Shown: positions 31,240 through 42,305 of the stretch, one piece after another
Position numbering within the stretch: the stretch's first letter is position 1
How the letters are laid out: each line of letters begins with the position of its first letter
Source: Cristatella mucedo
Taxonomy: Eukaryota; Bryozoa; Phylactolaemata; Cristatellidae
Direction of reading: 5' to 3'
Assembly: GCA_009760855.2 (NCBI GenBank)
Contig: WPIO01000213.1
Span: 225,001 to 289,000 of the forward strand
DNA: 64,000 nt
Position numbers and translations under genes: made by a program
Notes under the pieces: generated by a model
Told to the model about the DNA's origin: nothing
The model's database searches: none
What the model saw: the letters and a program-made list of their open reading frames with translations, nothing else

Positions 31240-31473
31240 CTATTCGTATGCTTTTACTTCCTCATCAGTGAGATCTTCGCATTGCTTACCAAATATAAAT
31301 TCTTCTAGATCTTCTCCCTCTTCTGATTCAGTATCAATGTAAGATGAAGCTTCAGACTCGCAAGACTCAGATTCAGATCCTGTTTCCATTTGATAATCAG
31401 GGTCATCGGTTGAATCCTCTGAATACTCTGACTCACTATCAGAACTGGTAATATCAATTTCTTTGGGATCCAT
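31240..31473 (-). CDS. Small acidic Ser/Glu-rich protein, intact
   Basis: 77 codons behind CTAATATAGG-ATG. Very acidic (MDPKEIDITSSDSESEYSED, then repeats of SES and EEGEDLEEF). No fold predicted. Could be a regulatory or DNA-mimic-like protein; no evidence beyond composition. Confidence 0.55.
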   Translation of the reverse strand: MDPKEIDITSSDSESEYSEDSTDDPDYQMETGSESESCESEASSYIDTESEEGEDLEEFIFGKQCEDLTDEEVKAYE

Positions 31474-31497
31474 CCTATATTAGTAAAAATAATTTTG

Positions 31498-31641
31498 TTA
31501 ATATATATTTAATTTCTCCATTGACTCGTATAGCTCTACTTCTTCTTGTATATTTACTAGTTTTTTATCATCTTCCTTTTTTCTAAAAATCAAGCTCTTT
31601 ACTGGTAATGGTTTAGTATTTTCAATCTTTCTTTTCGGCAT
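31498..31641 (-). CDS. Tiny basic protein, intact
   Basis: 47 codons behind ATTAGTATAG-ATG: MPKRKIENTKPLPVKSLIF, then a charged helix EEVELYESMEKLNIY. The KRK at the N-terminus could be a nuclear signal. No family recognised. Its start overlaps the extreme 3' end of the polymerase region. Confidence 0.4.
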   Translation of the reverse strand: MPKRKIENTKPLPVKSLIFRKKEDDKKLVNIQEEVELYESMEKLNIY

Positions 31642-31741
31642 CTATACTAATATTACAAGTTTTACAATGACCTGGATTAGTACCATTGCTTAATGCTTCT
31701 GAAATCTTGTAATGACCGTATGCATAACTACAACAACCAGT

Positions 31742-34700
31742 CTAACCAGTAACGCTTTGATTCGAATGCTGATAGTGCTCTTTCTTAAGTTTCTTTGTAA
31801 CAATATTATGTTTACTTTGTGTCATACGATAGAAATCTCTATCAAGTGTCTCATCAAAGTCTTTAGTATCAAGATTATCAATATAAATTTCATTTGCTCT
31901 AGATAGACATTGAATGTATTCATTATGTGTTATCTTTGAATTCCTAATTACTTCTTTTGGAACACCCTTTGCTTTCATAATTGGTTTAGTAGAAGCAGCA
32001 GAATATAGTTTTGGTCTTAAAGCGATGAATTCATCAATCTTTGCTCCATCAATTTTATCTTTGAATTTACCAAACTCGTCTTTATGAAACCAGTCTTTAA
32101 TATCAAACATCTCTTTCTCAAAGTTTTCACTTTTAACATCAACAACTAATGAATCAGTATCAGTGTACAATAAACTTATTCTATCATTAAACTTAGCCTT
32201 TAATGTGTCACAGTAAAACATTTGCATGTGTAATTTTGATAAATCAAGAATTGCAACACCTATAAACATTGGTTTGTTTAGAAGCGTAGTCTTCCTTGAG
32301 TGTTCGAAACCAACTAGTGATTTATCAAAGCATCAGATTTCTATAAGTCAACGATCTCTCATTAATTTACTATTTAATGAATCATTCTTATCTGTTCCTG
32401 TATTTACTAATCTAACACACGTTCTGTTTTCTACGTTCTCACATGTCTTTCCGAAGATTTGACACATAAAACCTTTATATAGATTTATTTTGAAGCTATC
32501 ACCTTTACGTTCAAATTCAATCTTTTTATCTGCACATATATCAATGAATGGTTTCGCCCAAGGTTCTTGATTAGATTTATATACTTTATGTATTTAAGTT
32601 GGAATCAAACCTTTACTAACAACAAATTGAAAATATCTGTAATGTGTTAGATAATTAGTTTTATTATTAAAATCACAAGTCAACTTTGGTACAGCACTTG
32701 GACCTGGTGAAAACTTTTGTTGGTATCTTGAAAACTCAGAATTATCAACCACTCTACTTTCAGGACGAAGTGGATAATCATTATGTAAATCATGTAGTTC
32801 CTTTGGATACTCTAAATCACAAAAGACAAATATTCCTGTTTCACCATCTTCAGGTAGTGACATTATTTTTTCAAGTGACCAGTTACCTAAATCATCTTCA
32901 ATAGGTTCTGTAATAGGCAAACACCACATCATAACTGCTGGATATAAACTTGTTGCATCCCAGTACATAATATGATTAGTACTACTAGCCTTACAAAGTC
33001 TTTTACTGACTTGGCAGACTCTACCTCTTATTGATTCTTTAAACTTTTGATATTTGGGTCGTGGCGGACTCGCTGAACTCGTATATCAAAACCTCACACC
33101 TTGCTAGTAAGTTCCAGTCTGGCTTTAGAGCTAATCACTCCACAGAGTCAGCATTGCTTCGGGTATACAACGACCTACTTAGGAATGCAGACATAGGTAG
33201 AGTGTCTCTGCTTGTTTTGCTTGATCTTTCGGCAGCTTTTGATACCATCGATCACAAAGTTCTTCTAGAGCGCCTCTCATCTCGCCTGGGCATCACTGGC
33301 ACTGCTCTGCAGTGGTTCAGGTCCTATCTAAGCGGGAGACTCCGGAGTATTGACGTGAATGGACAAAGATCATATGAAGTACCTCTGAAATATGGAGTAC
33401 CTCAGGGCTCAGTGCTAGGTCCGGTTCTGTTCACGGTTTATACTCTGCCTCTTGCTGATGTGATTGCCAAGCACAATCTAGGCTTTCACTTCTATGCGGA
33501 TGACACTCAGTTGTACCTTTGCTTTGATCCCTCCCAGCCTTCGAGCACCTCAAATTCTCTAAACTCACAAGCTGCATGCATTGATGACATCCGCACATGG
33601 ATGGCAGCAAATTTTCTAAAACTTAACGATGATAAAACAAACTTACTAATTATGGGCAAACCCAGTGTGATCAAGAGATTGGAAAGGCTCACTCTTAAAA
33701 TTGGCTCTGCCAGCATATCTCCTGTTGAATCAGCTCGAAATCTAGGTGTCATATTCCAAAGCGACCTCTCGTTAGACGACCATATCAGCTCCACAGTCGA
33801 ATCCGCCTATTTTCAGCTTCATAACATTGCTAAATATCGGGCTTGTTTAGATAAAGATACCACGTCTAAGTTGGTCCATGCATTCGTGACATCCCGTCTC
33901 GACTTCTGCAACTCACTGCTTACTGGCCTACCAGCATGTGCGATCAGGTGATTGCAGCTGGTGCAAAACTCTGCAGCCAGACTTGTCTGTCGTGAGCGTC
34001 GCAGTTGCCACATTACTCCACTTCTCGCCGACCTGCACTGGCTACCACTCAAGCAACAGATTGACTTCAAGGTTTTGTCGCTCACTTTTAGGTCTCTTCA
34101 TTCTATGGCTCCAGCCTATCTGTCAGATATACTACCCCATCAGGCCAAGCATCGTACCACCCGCTTTTCGGAATCCAACAGTCTAGAAATACCTCGTACA
34201 AACCTTAAATCCTTTTGAGACCGTGCATTTCGTTCATATGCTCCCAAAGCCTGGAACTCCCTCCCGACCTGACGTCAGAACATCCCCTGACCTGACCATA
34301 TTTAAAAGGAACCTAAAAACACACCTATTAAGGACAGCATTTAGTGGGTCCCTGTGATTCGTCCTTGATGTGCTTATGCGTGCTGACACTGTGTATGCTG
34401 CCACTAACCACATTTGCATGCTGACCCTGTGCATGTCACCCTAACCATATTGTTCATTTCGTTTGTTTTTCAAGCATGATTTTACTTACCATTCAATTGC
34501 ATTTCACTTTGCAGCAAATGTAAAGCGCCTAGAGAGAGATTGAGTTCTCTGAGGGCGCTTTATCAAGTGAATTATTATTATTATAGTTGTAATTCTCCTT
34601 CTTTTTAACCTAATAGTTCAAGACTATGCATAGTGTGGTGCAGATAGATAGTGAGCAGGATCTAGTTTAAACAAATCAATAAAACTGTTTCTGTATGCTT

Positions 34701-36856
34701 CATAACAATCAGCAAGAGGTGTAACGTCTGCAAATAAATAAATATCAGGATAATCTCCTAAATCTTTCATGTTAAAAAATGTTTATACATTTAGTGCATG
34801 TTAATAGTCTTCAGCAGTAATACCTTTATCAAAAGTAAGTTAACTATTGAATGCTTTAATCTCTGGAATCTTAGTCTCATTTAATTTATCAAGAGTCCAT
34901 GTACTCGTAAGGACAAATACCTTTTCTTGTTACAACATCTTTAAGAACCTTCACATCAATATTTAGATATAGTTTTTTAAAGACATCAATTGTAACATCA
35001 AAGTTTAAATTTGCTTTATTTAATGAACTAACAATATCACTTAAACCACCAATCATAAAATTAATAGAATCTTTAAACTCAAAATCCTCAAATGACATTG
35101 ACATATAATTCTCCATATTATGTGCAACAGGTTTACAATCAAGACCAAATTCAGACATTCCTATAATAATCAAATGAGAGTCGTATCCTTTCAAATTGTA
35201 TATAAAGATTGGAAGCTTCCAACTAGTTTTTTGAATCTAACAAGTGAGTTACAAAGTTTGTGTGCTGCTCCTCTAAATTTTCCAGTGAAATGACAGTGAT
35301 CTCTTACTTTAAACTTTCCATTTACATCATTAAATTCTTTTGCACAAATCCAACATTTTATTGCATCATTGAATTGTTGACGAACATCAGAATAAAAAAT
35401 AATAGGTGCTTCAACGTGATTTAGTAGCTTAATTTTTAATTTATTGGAAGTATTAATTATAAATTCTAGTTATAATTCAACACAATCCTTCCCTCTGTTG
35501 AAAAACTTATCTGTGACATTTCCATTAATATCAACAACGATCGCACATGCCCCACATGGAACTTGTAACATATTAGTACATGTATCACTGCATTTACATG
35601 TTGCTAATTTACTTTTGCAATAAGTTGGATTGATATTGCTAGATACTATACTTTCATAACAAACATCACATGTCTTTACATTCAAACTCTCCAAATCTGC
35701 ATAAAAACATATGGAGCTTTAATTAATTTTGCTTGGTCACTAAAATTTAAAAGTGTAGTATCTTTTGTTCGACCTGTTTTCCTATTTTCAACAATACCAG
35801 GCATTTTTAATTTAGAATAACTAGAGTTAAGGCCTTTACATAAAACTAAATGATTCTGAAAATCTACATCTGAAAATAGTTTGTCCATACACTTATTACA
35901 ATAAAATATTGATCCACCTTTATTAGGTTTTCTACAGAGTCCACTAAAATTCTTTATCAATGCGTAATGACTGTTTTCAGATTTAGTTATCAATAAAAGA
36001 TTAATATGTCTATCTGGAATCTTTAATTTTCTTGATACAATCCATAGAGGATATACACCTGATTTGTTATTATATTCATAAACATTTATACTAACATTTT
36101 AACCTAGTTTTTTAATATCAATTACTTTGAGTGGTCATTCAAGTTGAGATCATGGTTCATTTAGTTCTTTATAATTACTTCTTAATATATTAATCAAATC
36201 AATGTATCTCTCTGGATGTACATTTACAGTATTTATTAATCTCAATATACATCATAAAGCAGAATAATTCTCTTCATTATTTATGTTGATACAACAACGT
36301 TTCTTTGCAAAACCAGTTGGTAATGGTAAATAAGATGAACCTGCTCTAATAATATATTCACTAATATTAATCTCAAGACGTTTTACACCGATTAGTCTCC
36401 AACCAGAACCCGGATTCTTGTCAATACCTGTATCTATTGGTTCTTTTAAAGATTGTAATTGGTCTTAAATAATATTAGTATAATCAGATCTTTTAACAAC
36501 TGCAACTAACTTAGAACCAGTTACAACACTGTGACTATGTGTGTCAGTTTGATCGTGATATAAATGGACTGATATTTTTGTTTGAAATTTAAATGAAGAG
36601 AATCTAGTTGTTACTTCTTTAATACATTATTATAACTTCGTATTATACTATTAAAGAAATCATCCATTTCAGTTGAAGAATAGTCTCTTCCTTTAAGAAC
36701 ATATTTCTCATGTCTCCCACTTGCTCCAGCAAATTCCAATTTAAACTTATGAAGCCTAGAAGCAATACTTTTACTTGGAGTTATGTCATCAATATTCATT
36801 AGCCTTCTTGACTCAGCGTGAAGCGAGTTTCTCTTTTGAGGACTTTTTCGATACAT
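31742..36856 (-). pseudogene. Protein-primed family B DNA polymerase (Polinton type), split by a LINE
   Basis: Start at ATG 36856 behind TTAATATAG. In order on the minus strand: N-terminal domain with GSGWRLIGVKRLEINI and SSYLPLPTGFAKKRCCI (36.6-36.2 kb), then the zinc-binding block HYALIKNFSGLCRKPNKG with FYCNKCMD, exonuclease motif I (YADLES, after a frameshift near 35700), motif II (KGYDSHLIIIG), motif III (GICPYEYMDS). A family A LINE lies at 33058-34590. Then the polymerase palm: MYWDATSLYPAVMM (motif A), FGKTCENVENR (motif B) and LLYTDTDSLVVDV (motif C with both Asp). After the stop at 31742 a Cys/His-rich stretch (TGCCSYAYGHYK, GHCKTCNIS) stays open to about 31620 and may be its true end. 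Without the LINE it spans about 3.6 kb, the usual length. Many stops; dead. Confidence 0.92.
33058..34590 (+). mobile_element. LINE family A inserted in the viral DNA polymerase gene
   Basis: A 5'-truncated copy beginning inside the RT (SLNSYIKTSHLASKFQSGF) with LLDLSAAFDTIDH, YGVPQGSVLGPVLF and YADDTQLYL. The frame is open for 296 codons to 33951, then broken by a TGA. The 3' tail with stem-loop and ATTATT ends at about 34590. Polymerase sequence resumes on both sides. I see no clear target-site duplication, as is common for this LINE class. Confidence 0.92.
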
Positions 36857-36927
36857 CTATATTAAGGAAATACATTTTGTCTAATGGAAAAAATAAATAG
36901 GACAAAAGTTTTAATGTTGGAGGAAAA

Positions 36928-37027
36928 GTAAATTATTAGGACGGTTTCACTTTCAAGGCTTCGAAATCCGAACTTTAGTGAGCCTGAGGAGGATTGAAAG
37001 GGGAAATGTCCTAATAAGTTACTTTCC
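36928..37027. repeat. Imperfect inverted repeat at the right edge of the viral element
   Basis: GGAAAAGTAAATTATTAGGAC at 36928 pairs with GTCCTAATAAGTTACTTTCC ending at 37027, with further pairing of CTTTCAA / TTGAAAG inside. MITE-like. Confidence 0.7.
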
Positions 37028-38486
37028 TTACAACACCACTTGCATGCAGCTTGATGCTATTATGGATGTTGAAGGCCGAATAAAGAGCACACGATGATGC
37101 GCTGAAACTATTTCGCGAAGCTGCAGCAAAGATAGATGAATAATACGAAGAGTGTTTTGGGAAGGCTAGATGGCCATCATCATCGGCATCAAGAGCAAAG
37201 AAAGGTACGAGAGATAATGCATAGATAGAATACACGTGGACGTTACGTGGACGTTTCAGTGACTGTCCTCACTTATTAATCAAACTTGTCATGCTCAGCC
37301 TACTGTGATCTGTAGGCATACATATACTGTTAATAGGGATTTCGCTTCCTCGTAAGCAGACTCAGCCTAATGTTTAGGACATCCTCGTTCAAATAATGTT
37401 GTCTTTGCCAGGTTGCATCAATCCTCAAGCGGGAGTACTGCAGAGCTCAGAGGCTTGGACATCTTGTGAAGGTATGTTAAGAGCGTGTTTTGAGGTTTTT
37501 TGCTTGTTAGGTTATATATATACAGGCCGGAAGTTGAATCGTTGACCATCTCCCGGTCGAATTTGCAAGAGAAGGGATTGCCCGTGGAAATGCTGTTGGT
37601 TTCGCCCAGGTGCTCTCCTTAATGATCTCCTTTGATGATTGACGTCAAGGTGCTGCATGTTTGACGAGTTGAAGTCGTCAGCTTGAGCCCTTTGGCATAC
37701 TGAACGTGAAGTGCCTGGATAGAGATTAATTTCTCTTGAATTGTCTACGGAGAAATTGTATACATGAATTTTACTGCCAACAGGGCACAGTTGGTCGATG
37801 GGAATCAACAGTTGCATGATGGTTGCCAAGCTATCGAGGAACTACAAACAGGTAACCACTATGTTAATGTAGAGATCGATTTGATTGACTGTTTTTTTCA
37901 GCTAAATAAAAATAATTGTTAGCTATATTTATTCAGAGATCAATCAGATTGAAAATGATTTAAAAGCACAGCTGAACGACAATGCATTTAGCTCCCTGCA
38001 AGAGCATGATTAGCTGCAACAAGATGATGACTGGTCGTCGAGGCGGGCTGCTATATTTAAAGAAGCTTTGCTGAGAGTCACCGGTGTTAATTTGCCACAG
38101 TGCTTTGGCTGCCATGCTAAGCCGGATGTCCGGTGTCAATCGTGTGGTAGCCTCTGTACCGACTGCGATATGAGGATCCGCCACAAGTCTCTCCCTCTGC
38201 ACGACCGGATTGACACCAATTGAGATTACCTGCCTGCCAACATCTTTTCATGTAGCAATCGAAGTCCTCCTGAAAGGATTGACCTTGGTAAGTAACACCA
38301 AGCTTTTGAAATTGACATTTTTTAATGAAAAGTGATAGCTTTTTACTGTATGTCAAAGGTGAATGGTTTCCTGCGGCAACGGCTGACGGAGGCTTCTGTA
38401 ACTTTGGAGGCTCCACATATGAGAGTTGATATGAGAGAATTGATAGCAGCTCCTTGCTTTCAGTGATCACCACCATACAAAGTAGG

Positions 38487-38562
<76 letters not shown>
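38487..38562. repeat. (TA)n microsatellite within the KDZ remnant
   Basis: A long TATATA run immediately upstream of the CRHMLAQKAL coding block; probably intronic. Confidence 0.9.
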
Positions 38563-38564
<2 letters not shown>

Positions 38565-38926
38565 GGTCTCAGTTACCTGTCGTCACATGCTTGCACAGAA
38601 AGCACTCAACATGTATGGAGGAGAGATTTTTGCCTACGCTTTTTCATCAGGTATAACTTACAGAAGATGTGTTATTATGATTTACATAAGGCTGGCCAGG
38701 TCTGCATAAGCTTTTAGATTCCAGATGGGGATATGTTCTTCCAACAAGGCGAGCTATGTCTGTATGGACGTGGCTTGTCAATACTGGCCGTGGTCCCAGC
38801 AGCACAGCAGGCTACTACCTAACGGTTATTGCCCTTAACCTTTTCCCTCCATGATGCATGCCAAGGCATCAATTCAATATCACGTCTTCAATTGCCAGGT
38901 AAGTTACATTTATTTATCATACTGGC

Positions 38927-39595
38927 TTACCAGCATGTGCGATCAGGCGATTACAGCTGGTGCAAAACTCGGCAGCTAGACTTGTCTGTCGCGAGTGTCG
39001 CAGTTGCCACATTACTCCACTTCTCGCCGACCTGCACTGGCTACCAGTCAAGCAACGGATTGACTTCAAGGTTTTGTCGCTCACTTTTAGGTCCCTTCAT
39101 TCTATGGCTCCAGCCTATCTGTCAGATATACTACCCCATCAGGCCAAGCATCGTACCACCCGCTTCTCGGAATCCAACAGTCTAGAAATACCTCGTACAA
39201 ACCTTAAATCCTTTGGAGACCGTGCATTTAGTTCGTATGCTCCCACAGCCTGGAACTCCCTCCCGACCTGCGTCAGAACATCCCCTGACCTGACCACATT
39301 TAAAAGGAACCGAAAAACACACCTATTAAGGACAGCATTTAGTGGGTCCCTGTGATTCGTCCTTGATGTGCTTATGCGTGCTGACACTGTGCATGCTGCC
39401 ACTAACCACATTTGCATGCTGACCCTGTGCATGTCACCCCTAACCATATTGTTCATTTCGTTCGTTTTTCAAGCATGATTTTACTTACCATTCAATTGCA
39501 TTTCAATTTGCAGCAAATGTAAAGCGCCTAGACAGAGACTAAGTTCTCTGAGGGCGCTTTATCAAGTGAATTTTTATTATTATTATTATTATCTG
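38927..39595 (+). mobile_element. LINE family A 3' fragment inserted in the KDZ remnant
   Basis: Begins in the LPACAIRR region of the RT and keeps an open frame to 39355 with the conserved C-terminus (RTTRFSESNSLEIPRTNL). It ends with the stem-loop tail and TTATTATTATTATT. Transposase coding sequence stops before it and resumes after it. Confidence 0.9.
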
Positions 39596-39976
39596 TTATG
39601 TTTTATCAAGTTCGGTATGTGTCATTGACCAAGACATGGTATAAGCAGGTTACTTGGGGTGGTCGATGGCAAGATGGCTCTGGACTTACAACTGGAGAGA
39701 GAGTACTGAGCTAATTTATTGCTTTCTGTCTAAGTGTGGTCAGAGGACAAAATACGTGACAAAAGCAGGTAAATGGCAACTTCATGCGAATACATAATGA
39801 AGGCTACGGCATTGCCGTAAGTCTGAATGATTAAAATAATGTACGTTTTAGTGTTTACTTAACCAATCTCGTAGCTGTTGGTATAATTGCTGTCACTTGT
39901 GTATGATTTTGAGCTCGAGCTCTTAGGAAACAACTACATCTTATGTTCTTACTGACGGGTGTCCTTATGTTCGCAG

Positions 39977-40024
39977 GTCGGGAAGAAAGCATTGCCGAAG
40001 CTTTTGCAATGCTTTCTTCCCGAC
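39977..40024. repeat. Perfect 19-bp inverted repeat, 10-base loop
   Basis: GTCGGGAAGAAAGCATTGC and its exact complement flank CGAAGCTTTT. It lies inside what reads as KDZ coding sequence. A second, 10-bp inverted repeat (ATTCCAAAAG) follows at 40035-40064. Confidence 0.85.
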
Positions 40025-40713
40025 TTCTTTTCCGATTCCAAAAGCAGCTGTCTTCTTTTGGAATTGAAGATATGTAAGTGATAAGCTGGCGAGTTATCTG
40101 TCGGTCCAATATAAGAAGGTAAGTGAGGTTATGTTACACTATTAAACAATTGCTACTCAACGTGTGGTTGCAATACGTATTTCCTAGAACTTTTTTCATT
40201 CCAGACATTGGTCATAAGGAACAGTGCCTCCAAAGTGCTTCTGACGCAGCATAAAAGTGAGCAGTTGTCTGCCTGGAAGACCATGCTTGAGCAATTCGTT
40301 TCCTGGGATTCATAAGAGGATCTCGGCAGTGAGGAGCAAATGAAATTAACGTTTGCGGGTATAAGCCTAAGGAAGATGTGTGTGAATAGGCTAGCAGGTA
40401 CTGGTGTATATGCACGTCATGGCAACAGTGTTTATGTTGATGCGTGCTTTCTTTTTTTTGAAGAAGAAGAACGTATGATACTTCGTCAGGAGGTGAGGAA
40501 CTACCTTGCCTACTACAAAAGCCAGTTAACAGAGTCTAGTGAGCTTGATAATGCTTGCATCTCGCGTGATTCTCTTCTACTGCTATGTTTATCTGGTTCA
40601 TGAATAATAGCAGTGCTCACTGCCGGTGCTGCTTTCTCTCTTTCTGCTCTAGTTTGCAATCGCCCGTTTTGGGGGCGTTAATATTGAGAGATACGTATTG
40701 GGGTATTGAGGCT

Positions 40714-40719
<6 letters not shown>

Positions 40720-40753
<34 letters not shown>
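40720..40753. repeat. (TG)n microsatellite
   Basis: Pure TG dinucleotide run between two KDZ coding blocks. Confidence 0.9.
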
Positions 40754-40755
<2 letters not shown>

Positions 40756-41360
40756 ATGTGTGCCTGTGTGCTGCATGACGGCGTGGTAGTACCTTAAAGG
40801 TTGTATCTTTTCACGGCTGCCTATGCGTTAATAGGAATATTGCTGCTGCATTTTCATCGCAGCTGTAGACGTCTGTAGACGTTTGGTCACCCAATACGGC
40901 CTACAACCAGTGGAGGGTACAGCAGCTGCAGCGAAGGCCGTGGCTAGATTGCATAAGCAAAAGTTTATATTTGTGCGGCGCCAGCTGCGTGAAGGTGCTG
41001 TGCACTTTCATGCAGCATTCAAGGTGACGATATTCCTGTTCATGTTGAGTTGCATGTGTTGGTCTTGCCGATTTTTCTTGACTGTTAAAGGACCTGTCGT
41101 GTTGACTACACTGTTGACTTTGCAGGATCACACTGCCAGCGACAGCGAGGAAGAGCGCGACGAAGTGGATTGCGACGAAGTGGATTGCGATGAACCGACC
41201 GAGTAGGCAGAACTCTGAGTGACCTGTTCCTCCACTGGTTAATGTCGACAGATCGTTTCATGTAATCATTTCGGAATGAAGTGCAACGAAGTTGAAGGCA
41301 CGAAACATATTGCTGCTATTGCTGATTTGCCCAACGAGTAAACAAATAAAGTATGCATAC

Positions 41361-42164
41361 AAGATCTGAACTTGTGTTGTCATATATTGTCCGCAGTAGA
41401 AACTACCAGCAAACACCATGACACTTCTCGACCTACCTATTCATGCCTGTAAATGTGTTCCACTGCTTTCATGTCCTCCGTTTACCGAGCAGCAATGACG
41501 AACGAGGGTTAGCACGCAAATACGGCCACGAAAAGTAACCTCGCGTCGAGCTGGCCAACCTCCGTGGCCGTGTGCGAATGGGAAGCGCCGCTGGAGCACC
41601 GCGCTGATTGGCCGTGGCCGTGGTGAAATATGAAAAGGTCATGCCTGTTCTTTTATCTAGGTAAGGAACTTGCATGACTTGAGACGACGAAGTGGTAGTG
41701 CATTTGTGTCTGCTAACAAGGATATATCTATTATGCCGAGGCGACACAGTAGTCAGTGGCAAGACGACTGTTCCGTCGGTTTGCTTGGTTTTCGATAAAA
41801 AGTCTATTATAAATATTTTAAATTATAAAATTACATTACATTAAAATGCACTCGCTGCTGGTGTAACACGGTGGTCATTGTAGCCAAATGGTTATATAAA
41901 TACGGATCAACTCTACATTTGGTTTTTCAAAGTAGTCAATATGCTGCATGCATTAAATTGCAAGCAATACATTGACCATTACCCATAGTAATGCATGTGG
42001 GTGAAGAATCAGTGTGTCCGATCCTAAGCGCGTGCAGTCCCGAATAAATGCCACGCAAAATGCCCGCAAAGCGCGGCAAGCTGCGAAGAATGACGTCATT
42101 TCCGTCAATAAACATGGGCAATAATGGGCAATAATGCTCTACGGAAGGGACATTAAAAAATATA
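41361..42164. other. Intergenic, no gene seen
   Basis: No coding frame with recognisable content. An AT-rich patch is present near 41810-41850. Confidence 0.4.
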
Positions 42165-42305
42165 TACATATATAATTCATTTGTATAGCGCCCCAAGAGA
42201 ACTTAATCTCTATTCAGGCGCTTCACATGTACCTCGGGGCTCGAGCTCACGACCTCGGTCAGACCTTGGTCGAGGGCGAGCACCTTAACCGCTAGACCAA
42301 GTACA
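42165..42305 (-). mobile_element. tRNA-derived SINE with LINE-A-like tail
   Basis: On the minus strand a tRNA-like head (42305-42228) has the pol III A box in TGGTCTAGCGGTTAAGG and a B-box-like GAGCTCGAGCCCC. Then GCGCCTGAATAGAGATTAAG and TTCTCTTGGGGCGCTATACA form the same stem-loop as the 3' tail of the family A LINEs. This is the layout of a SINE that borrows the LINE's retrotransposition machinery. Confidence 0.7.

Larger units (their letters stand above)
14250..36860. mobile_element. Polinton/Maverick-type (adintovirus-like) endogenous viral element, degraded
   Basis: A 22.6-kb AT-rich block holds about 25 closely packed genes on both strands. It includes every hallmark of a Polinton: RVE integrase, protein-primed DNA polymerase B, packaging ATPase, adenovirus-type protease, double-jelly-roll-type major capsid and penton-like proteins. 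Base composition, gene density and lack of introns contrast sharply with the flanks. Most core genes carry stops or frameshifts, and the polymerase is split by a LINE. I could not find clear terminal inverted repeats or target-site duplications, so both boundaries are approximate. Palindromes at 13.9-14.1 and 36.9-37.0 kb flank it. Confidence 0.88.
37260..41360 (+). mobile_element. KDZ-type (Kyakuja/Dileera/Zisupton) DNA transposon remnant
   Basis: Scattered coding blocks on the plus strand match this superfamily. A cysteine cluster at about 38090-38220 (CFGCHAKPDVRCQSCG, CTDCDMRIRHKSLPLHDR) is the CxC2 type attached to KDZ transposases. CRHMLAQKALNMYGGEIF lies near 38585, DVACQYWPW near 38770, and TWGGRWQDGSGLTTGERV near 39650. 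Blocks at 40340-40603 and 40883-41206 complete the C-terminal part, which ends in an acidic DSEEERDEVDCDE tail. AATAAA follows at 41345. The blocks are separated by introns, stops and one LINE, so the transposase is not functional. Terminal repeats were not found. Confidence 0.72.

Noticed and set aside
14250-36860. Alternative view that the AT-rich block is bacterial or phage contamination because of tail-fibre repeats and YqaJ
   Set aside because: The polymerase, capsid, integrase and ATPase are of the animal Polinton type, and an animal LINE is inserted inside the polymerase gene.
14084-36927. Terminal inverted repeats of the viral element
   Set aside because: I compared the outermost sequences by eye and found no convincing match; they may be lost or lie elsewhere.
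42228-42305. Functional tRNA gene
   Set aside because: A and B boxes are present but the anticodon stem does not pair well, and a LINE-like tail follows. A SINE is more likely.
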